Shown here in pieces: positions 1-4,750 of a DNA stretch of 7,528 nt. The stretch lies in the NCBI GenBank assembly GCA_017882245.1, contig JADGPV010000193.1:1-7528 (forward strand). The letters run 5' to 3'. Position numbers and translations under genes: made by a program. The notes below the pieces were generated by a model. The model was not told where the DNA came from. It was given only the letters and a program-made list of their open reading frames with translations, and did no database searches. The stretch is from Bacteroidales bacterium (GTDB lineage Bacteria > Bacteroidota > Bacteroidia > Bacteroidales > VadinHA17). The first letter of the stretch is position 1; each line of letters opens with the position of its first letter.

Positions 1-929
1 AGTGCGCTTGTTCCTTTACCTTTTGAGCTCTCTATCAGGAACACACCGTCGACTGATTTTACTCTTGTCTCAATATTGGGTATGCCCATACCTGCTGTTT
101 CTTCTGAGGTAAGCTTCTCTGTATCAAACCCGCGCCCGTTATCAAGATATTGCAAGGTAATGATTTTTTGATGGCGGTGAAGGTCCATTTCTATCTTTGA
201 TGCACCCGAGTGTTTCATGCCGTTGTTGATCAGCTCACAGGCAACTCTGTACAGTACAACCTCCTTGTCCGGGTCAAACCTTTCCCCTTCCATATTTGTA
301 CGGAAGTCGATGGTGACGCTTCTTGTCTGGTTTACCTTTGCTGCGAAGGTGCTGATGGCACTTGCCACACCGAGGTTTGTCAGCACATGAGGACTCAAAT
401 TGTTTGATATCTCCTTGATTGTATTGAGAGCCTCGTTGATTACATGATTGGTGTTGCTGAGAATCTCTTTGCCAACAGGATCGGTCACCCGGGGAGTAAG
501 TGCTGAAAGCGACATTTTAACGGTTGACAGTAACGGTCCCAGGCCGTCGTGCAGGTCTTTTGCAAATCTCTTTTTCTCGGTTTCCTCGGTGTTGATTATG
601 GCGTTGAGCAGCCTCCGCTCTGACCTTGTCCGGTCTGTCTCAGCCCTCTTAAGAGAATAGAAAAGCTCCCTGATGAGCACAACTCCTGTTATTGTCATGA
701 CTGAAATAAGCACGTTCATCCAGTCATCTGTCATAATGAGTTCAAAAGAAGGTTTGCCCAGGATGTATTCGATGAGCTGTATCACGGTTCGAACTGCCAT
801 CAGCACGAAGGAAGCGGAGAGCAGTATCCAGGATAACCTGTACCTGGTGATCTTCATAAACCGGAGAGCAATGCCTGCAGCAATTATCTGCAGTATTATT
901 GAGATGAAAAGGGCGACAAGACGTACCAT
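1..929 (-). CDS. Membrane sensor histidine kinase, NarL/HisKA_3 type (3' end cut by window edge)
   Basis: My reverse-strand translation gives 309 residues from an ATG at 929 running off the left edge. Three hydrophobic helices are visible at about residues 3-22, 33-55 and 73-92. The loop between the first two is rich in Arg/Lys (RFMKITRYR), suggesting N-out topology with no large periplasmic sensor domain. The dimerization/phosphoacceptor domain follows (about 105-185) with KDLHDGLGP, where His127 should be autophosphorylated. The HATPase_c domain (about 222-309) shows an N-box (CELINNGMKHSGA, 231-243), a G1 box (DNGRGFD, 263-269), a G2-like GMGIPNIETRV (280-290) and SSKGKGTSA at the edge, so only about 5-12 residues should be missing. 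The family passes phosphate to LuxR/NarL-type response regulators, often encoded next to the kinase; if so here, it lies beyond the left edge. The first in-frame ATG after an upstream stop was chosen as start. The signal sensed is unknown. Odd: the DxxxQ phosphatase motif reads DGLGP, with Pro132 in place of Gln. Confidence 0.93.
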   Translation of the reverse strand, partial: MVRLVALFISIILQIIAAGIALRFMKITRYRLSWILLSASFVLMAVRTVIQLIEYILGKPSFELIMTDDWMNVLISVMTITGVVLIRELFYSLKRAETDRTRSERRLLNAIINTEETEKKRFAKDLHDGLGPLLSTVKMSLSALTPRVTDPVGKEILSNTNHVINEALNTIKEISNNLSPHVLTNLGVASAISTFAAKVNQTRSVTIDFRTNMEGERFDPDKEVVLYRVACELINNGMKHSGASKIEMDLHRHQKIITLQYLDNGRGFDTEKLTSEETAGMGIPNIETRVKSVDGVFLIESSKGKGTSA

Positions 930-950
930 TGCGGATAGGGGATTACTTTG

Positions 951-958
951 CAAAAATA
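951..958 (-). promoter_or_regulatory. Possible -7 element for the histidine kinase gene
   Basis: On the minus strand this site reads TATTTTTG, an exact match to the Bacteroidetes -7 pattern TAnnTTTG. It ends 21 nt before the kinase ATG, which would give a leader of roughly 15 nt. I see no TTG (-33) at the usual distance of about 19-21 nt upstream, and the area is A/T-rich, so a chance match is possible. Confidence 0.3.
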
Positions 959-992
959 TGAATTATCAACGGTAAAGCCGGGTAGAAGGTGA

Positions 993-1020
993 GTATATAA
1001 TAATAAGGTATATAAATAAG
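993..1020. repeat. Near-tandem A/T-rich repeat
   Basis: GTATATAATAATAAG (993-1007) is followed directly by GTATATAAATAAG (1008-1020). The second copy is the first with two bases missing. It lies 64-91 bases upstream of the kinase start and could be an A/T-rich upstream promoter element or simply low-complexity sequence. Confidence 0.45.
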
Positions 1021-1087
1021 AATCCGGGTAGGAGCAGGTGACTCATTATACCAAAAAAGCACCTCAAAATGTCTGACTGATAACCTA

Positions 1088-1117
1088 TTAATAACGCGTT
1101 AAAAACTTGTTAATAAC
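1088..1117. promoter_or_regulatory. Possible operator: TTAATAAC direct repeats around a palindrome
   Basis: TTAATAAC occurs at 1088-1095 and again at 1110-1117, a 22-base repeat distance or about two helical turns. Overlapping the first copy is a perfect 10-base palindrome TAACGCGTTA (1092-1101). Same-face repeats plus a dyad in a divergent promoter region are compatible with a transcription factor site. No regulator is identified, and short A/T-rich repeats can arise by chance. Confidence 0.3.
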
Positions 1118-1134
1118 TACAAAATGCCAAATCC

Positions 1135-1156
1135 CATTTAAGTCTGCCCGTAAATG
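1135..1156. repeat. Inverted repeat CATTTA-N10-TAAATG
   Basis: CATTTA (1135-1140) and TAAATG (1151-1156) form a 6-base inverted repeat with a 10-base spacer, so the half-sites are 16 bases apart centre to centre. A second small dyad (TAAAT at 1151-1155, ATTTA at 1159-1163) overlaps its right arm. This could be a dimer binding site about 110 bases upstream of the receptor gene; chance occurrence is not excluded. Confidence 0.22.
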
Positions 1157-1262
1157 TAATTTAACGATCTGCCTTCAGGGGGTGGGGCATTAATGATAAT
1201 TACTTCTATTTCAATATATTACAACGAACAACAACCATAAACTTTCTAACTCAACTCAAATT

Positions 1263-4200
1263 ATGCGAAAACTTAAGATCACTTTAATTCTGTTGTCTCT
1301 GTTTATAGGGTCAGTGACCCTGTTGGGACAGGTGACTACCTCATCACTTAGCGGAAAGATAACCGATGACAAAGGCGATGCTCTTCCCGGAGCAACCGTT
1401 GTTGCCATACACGTTCCTTCAGGAACTCAGTATGCCGCTTTATGCGACAATTCAGGCAACTACCGGATCCAGAATATGCGTATCGGCGGTCCCTATAAAG
1501 TTGATGTCTCCTTCGTGGGATATTCACAGGCCACTTATACTGATATTATTCTCCGACTTGGTGAGACATATATTCAGAACGGCCAGCTGAAAGAAACTAC
1601 CACTTCATTGCAGGAGGTTGTCGTCACGGCCGGACTCAAGAACTCAATCCTGAGTTCCGAACGTGCAGGCACCCAGACGAATGTCAACTCACGTGACCTT
1701 GCCAGCCTGCCCACAATCTCCAGGAGTATATTCGACTTTGCCAAGTACACCCCTCAGGCACAGGGTTCCTCATTCGGAGGCAGGGATGGCCGTTTTAATA
1801 CGATAACTATTGACGGAGCAGCTTTCAACAACAACTTCGGACTAAGCAGCAATCCACTCCCCGGCGGTGATGCACAACCGATAGCCCTTGATGCAATTGA
1901 GGAGATCTCGGTGAGTATGGCTCCCTATGATGTGCGTATGTCACAGTTTACAGGCGCAAGCATAAATGCCGTTACACGCAGTGGTAATAATAAGTTTGAA
2001 GGATCAGTCTATTCCTATATACGCCCGGAATCATTCACCGGAAGTACTGTTGGCGGAAAAGAAATTGTCGGAGCAAACTCAAGAAGTTCACTGAACTTTG
2101 GCGGACGTATCGGCGGCCCCATCATCAAAAACAAACTTTTCTTCTTCCTCAGCGGAGAGTACGGCAAGGACAATGTACCCGGTGTTTCATGGAAACCCAG
2201 TACTGACGGCGTATCCAATTCTGATCTCATGATTTCAAGAACCCGTGAATCAGACATGGTTGACGTAAGAAATTACCTCATGGAAAACTATAATTATGAT
2301 CCCGGTAAATACAAGGATTTCAATCCCTTTAAGATTGCGAATACCAAGATATTGGCACGGCTCGACTGGAACATCAGCAAAAATCACAAATTTACCATAA
2401 GGTACAATGATGTTGTGGGTACCTCTGACCAGCAGACCAATGCAAACAGCGGACCTCCAAACAATACCAGGGCATCTGCACGTATCAGCAATCAGTCAAT
2501 GGCTTTCTCAAATGCCTTCTACGGATTCAAGAACACCGTACGTTCATTGACAGGAGAGCTTAACAGTACTTTTGGTAACAGGTTTTCAAACAAGCTACTT
2601 GCAAGCTATACTCACATACAGGATACCCGTACCAGTCCATCCAGCATCTTCCCCTTTGTGGACATCTGGCAGGACAATGATCAGTACATGTCATTCGGGT
2701 ATGAACTCTTCACATTTAATAACGACGTTCAGAACAATACACTAACTTTTATTGACAACCTCACCATAAACCTTAACAGGCATACTCTTACGGCAGGTGC
2801 TTCATTTGACCGTATGTTCTTCCTTAACTCATATATTCGCGAGGGTACTTCTTATTACCGCTATGGTTCCGTGGATGATTTCCTGAATGGCAATGACCCT
2901 ATAGGCTTCGGTATCACTTACGGTTATAACGGTAATGATGCCCCCGGAGCATCAGCAACATTTGGTTTTGCTTCATTGTACGCTCAGGATGAATGGCAGG
3001 TTGTACCAAAGCTTAAGGTAACCTATGGCGTTCGTTTTGAGTATCCGATGTACCTTGACAAACTAATTGGCAATGATGCCATTGCGGCCCTTACTTTTTA
3101 TGGCGGTGAGCATATGGACGTAGGCACATGGCCTAAAAGCGAACCATTGGTATCACCACGTCTCGGATTTAACTGGGATGTCAGGGGTGACCGCTCGCTG
3201 CAGGTACGCGGAGGAACAGGCCTTTTCACAGGCATGCTACCTTTTGTATGGTTCACGAACCAGCCAACCAACGCCGGTGTCATCCAGTCACCCGAAATAG
3301 GATGGGGACCAGGGAATGCAAATCTTGTAGGTATGGAGTTTAACCCTGATTATAAGCAGGTTCTGGCAAGCAATCCGACCCTTTTCCCGACGACTCCGGG
3401 TTCTTTGCCCAACAACTCAACACTTACCCAGGTTGGCAAGAACTTTAAATTCCCCCAGATTTGGCGTTCGAATTTAGGTGTGGATGTTGAATTACCATGG
3501 AACATGATATTTACACTGGAAGGCATGTACTCAAAAGACATCAATGCAGTTCAGCAGGTGAATATCAACCAGGATAATCCTACCGGGGTTCTGTATGGTC
3601 CTGATAATCGCTATATATGGAGAGATGTTGATCCTAATGACCCTGCTGAAGCTAAGGTTGTAAACACCGTAGCTGCCGCAACAGAACTGAGAAATACCAA
3701 ACAGGGCTACCAGTACTCTCTTACCGCAGAGCTGACGAAGAATTTCAGTAAAGGACTGTCAGGTATGTTTGCCTATACCTATACAATGGCAAAAGACATC
3801 AGCGCTAACCCAGGATCATCGGCTTATTCGGCATACTCATCCAATACATCAATCAACGATCTTAACGATCCGGAACTGAGCTATTCGAACTTTGCCACTC
3901 CTCACAAACTTATTGGCGCTGTATCATATCGTGTTGAATATGCAAAACACTTTGCTACAACAGTATCGCTGGTTTACCAGGGCTATCAGACGGGCAGGTG
4001 GACATATGTCTACGCAAATGACCTTAACGGCGATGGCATCTCATCTGACATCATGTATATCCCTAAAGATCCCACTGAGATTACCTTTGCCACATACAAA
4101 GGCATGACTCCTGCAGACCAGGAGGAAGCATTCTGGGTTTATGTCAATAACAATAAATATCTCAGCAGCCGCAAAGGTCAGTATGCTGAAAGGACTGGCG

Positions 4201-4541
4201 ACGTGCAACCATGGCTGCACAGGTTTGATGCAAAAGTTCTCCAGGATCTCTTTACGAACTTTGGAACAGATCGTAAATATACCCTGCAGATCAGCGTTGA
4301 CCTGCTTAATGTCGGCAACATGATCAACGACAAATGGGGCGTATATTGGTATAACTCGCTGGCAACCTATGAAAACGTGAAACCTTTGAGAGTAGCGAGT
4401 GCAGGCTCTTCGACCGCAGCTCCTACTTTCAGCCTTAATGCCAATTCACTTGAGAATTGGGAGGACATATCTAAACTCAGCAGGAGCCTAAGTACCTCAA
4501 GTACATGGGGTTGCCTTCTGGGCGTTCGTCTTATCTTCTAA
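1263..4541 (+). CDS. Oar-like TonB-dependent outer-membrane receptor with carboxypeptidase-regulatory-like domain
   Basis: The protein is a complete 1092-residue outer-membrane beta-barrel receptor expected to import a ligand using energy from TonB/ExbBD; the substrate cannot be read from the sequence. A signal peptide is clear (MRKLKITLILLSLFIGSVTLLG, cleavage likely before Gln23; no lipobox Cys). Residues about 28-110 form a CarboxypepD_reg-like beta-sandwich (SGKITDDKGDALPGATV, then GNYRIQNMRIGGPYKVDVSFVGY). A TonB-box-like SLQEVVVTAG (115-124) leads into the plug (about 125-240), with SIFDFAKYTPQ, TIDGAAFNNNFG, AIEEISVSMAPYDVRMSQFTGA and AVTRSGNN. The barrel fills the rest (FGGRIGGPIIKNKLFFF at 279-295) and ends in GVRLIF, a C-terminal Phe typical of BAM-recognised barrels. 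The plug motifs resemble Oar-type receptors rather than SusC, and no SusD partner is adjacent, so polysaccharide uptake is not indicated. There is no STN domain, so no sign of direct anti-sigma signalling. The gene appears monocistronic and ends at a strong terminator. Confidence 0.93.
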   Translation: MRKLKITLILLSLFIGSVTLLGQVTTSSLSGKITDDKGDALPGATVVAIHVPSGTQYAALCDNSGNYRIQNMRIGGPYKVDVSFVGYSQATYTDIILRLGETYIQNGQLKETTTSLQEVVVTAGLKNSILSSERAGTQTNVNSRDLASLPTISRSIFDFAKYTPQAQGSSFGGRDGRFNTITIDGAAFNNNFGLSSNPLPGGDAQPIALDAIEEISVSMAPYDVRMSQFTGASINAVTRSGNNKFEGSVYSYIRPESFTGSTVGGKEIVGANSRSSLNFGGRIGGPIIKNKLFFFLSGEYGKDNVPGVSWKPSTDGVSNSDLMISRTRESDMVDVRNYLMENYNYDPGKYKDFNPFKIANTKILARLDWNISKNHKFTIRYNDVVGTSDQQTNANSGPPNNTRASARISNQSMAFSNAFYGFKNTVRSLTGELNSTFGNRFSNKLLASYTHIQDTRTSPSSIFPFVDIWQDNDQYMSFGYELFTFNNDVQNNTLTFIDNLTINLNRHTLTAGASFDRMFFLNSYIREGTSYYRYGSVDDFLNGNDPIGFGITYGYNGNDAPGASATFGFASLYAQDEWQVVPKLKVTYGVRFEYPMYLDKLIGNDAIAALTFYGGEHMDVGTWPKSEPLVSPRLGFNWDVRGDRSLQVRGGTGLFTGMLPFVWFTNQPTNAGVIQSPEIGWGPGNANLVGMEFNPDYKQVLASNPTLFPTTPGSLPNNSTLTQVGKNFKFPQIWRSNLGVDVELPWNMIFTLEGMYSKDINAVQQVNINQDNPTGVLYGPDNRYIWRDVDPNDPAEAKVVNTVAAATELRNTKQGYQYSLTAELTKNFSKGLSGMFAYTYTMAKDISANPGSSAYSAYSSNTSINDLNDPELSYSNFATPHKLIGAVSYRVEYAKHFATTVSLVYQGYQTGRWTYVYANDLNGDGISSDIMYIPKDPTEITFATYKGMTPADQEEAFWVYVNNNKYLSSRKGQYAERTGDVQPWLHRFDAKVLQDLFTNFGTDRKYTLQISVDLLNVGNMINDKWGVYWYNSLATYENVKPLRVASAGSSTAAPTFSLNANSLENWEDISKLSRSLSTSSTWGCLLGVRLIF

Positions 4542-4562
4542 AGTATTATAAATCAGCTAATT

Positions 4563-4592
4563 AAAGAGGCCGGTGAACCGGCCTCTTTTTTT
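4563..4592 (+). terminator. Rho-independent terminator of the TonB-dependent receptor gene
   Basis: A perfect 11-bp stem (AAAGAGGCCGG at 4563-4573 pairing with CCGGCCTCTTT at 4578-4588) with a TGAA loop is followed by an uninterrupted T-run to 4592. It begins 21 bases after the receptor stop codon. On the opposite strand only three T residues follow the stem, so it should work mainly on the plus strand, separating the receptor transcript from nrdJ. Confidence 0.93.
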
Positions 4593-4647
4593 CACACCGC
4601 CGGTTTATAAAGTTCATATATCTGTTGATAAAAGAGAAGTTTTATTC

Positions 4648-4678
4648 TTGTCTCCTCTGACATGCTTGTCTATTTTAG
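4648..4678 (+). promoter_or_regulatory. Candidate nrdJ promoter P1 (TTG-N20-TATTTTAG)
   Basis: TTG at 4648-4650 is followed after exactly 20 bases by TATTTTAG (4671-4678), which has one mismatch to the Bacteroidetes -7 pattern TAnnTTTG. The spacing fits the family consensus of about 19-21 bases. A transcript starting near 4685 would have a leader of about 65 nt before the annotated ATG. It lies just past the upstream terminator, where an independent nrdJ promoter is needed. Confidence 0.4.
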
Positions 4679-4696
4679 CAAGACCCGTTAATTTTT
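4666..4696 (+). promoter_or_regulatory. Candidate nrdJ promoter P2 (TTG-N20-TAATTTTT), staggered on P1
   Basis: A second TTG (4666-4668) is followed after 20 bases by TAATTTTT (4689-4696), again one mismatch from TAnnTTTG. It is the same arrangement as P1 moved 18 bases downstream and would give a leader of about 45-50 nt. Only one of the two may be used, or both. Confidence 0.35.
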
Positions 4697-4750
4697 ATCG
4701 AAGGTAGATTAAGTAGCTTATTTTCAAACTTTAATATTTCTGCAATATCA

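Larger units (their letters stand above)
930..1262. other. Divergent intergenic region between kinase and TonB-dependent receptor
   Basis: This 333-base stretch separates two genes transcribed away from each other. I see no convincing ORF, tRNA or riboswitch in it. It is A/T-rich apart from a G-rich patch at about 1178-1188. It holds a near-tandem A/T repeat (993-1020), a spaced direct repeat around a 10-base palindrome (1088-1117) and a CATTTA/TAAATG inverted repeat (1135-1156). For the receptor gene the closest -7-like match is TAAGTCTG (1139-1146), one mismatch from TAnnTTTG, but it lacks a correctly spaced TTG, so that promoter is unresolved. The receptor start is preceded by an A/C/T-rich leader with no Shine-Dalgarno sequence, as is normal in Bacteroidetes. 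Confidence 0.6.

Noticed and set aside
210..975. Open plus-strand frames at 210-407, 448-660 and 673-975
   Set aside because: They lie antisense to the clearly conserved histidine kinase (His box, N-box and G boxes all intact on the minus strand), and their products show no recognisable features.
1178..1188. G-quadruplex in the receptor leader
   Set aside because: Only two G-runs are present; a standard quadruplex needs four.
1263..4541. SusC-type polysaccharide utilisation receptor
   Set aside because: Plug motifs are Oar-like and no SusD or glycan enzyme gene lies nearby, so a polysaccharide utilisation locus is not supported.
4593..4750. Cobalamin riboswitch or NrdR boxes upstream of nrdJ
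   Set aside because: The region is too short for a cobalamin riboswitch and lacks its conserved B12-box type sequence. The A/T stretch near 4613-4625 does not fit the 16-base NrdR box pattern, and no paired second box is present.
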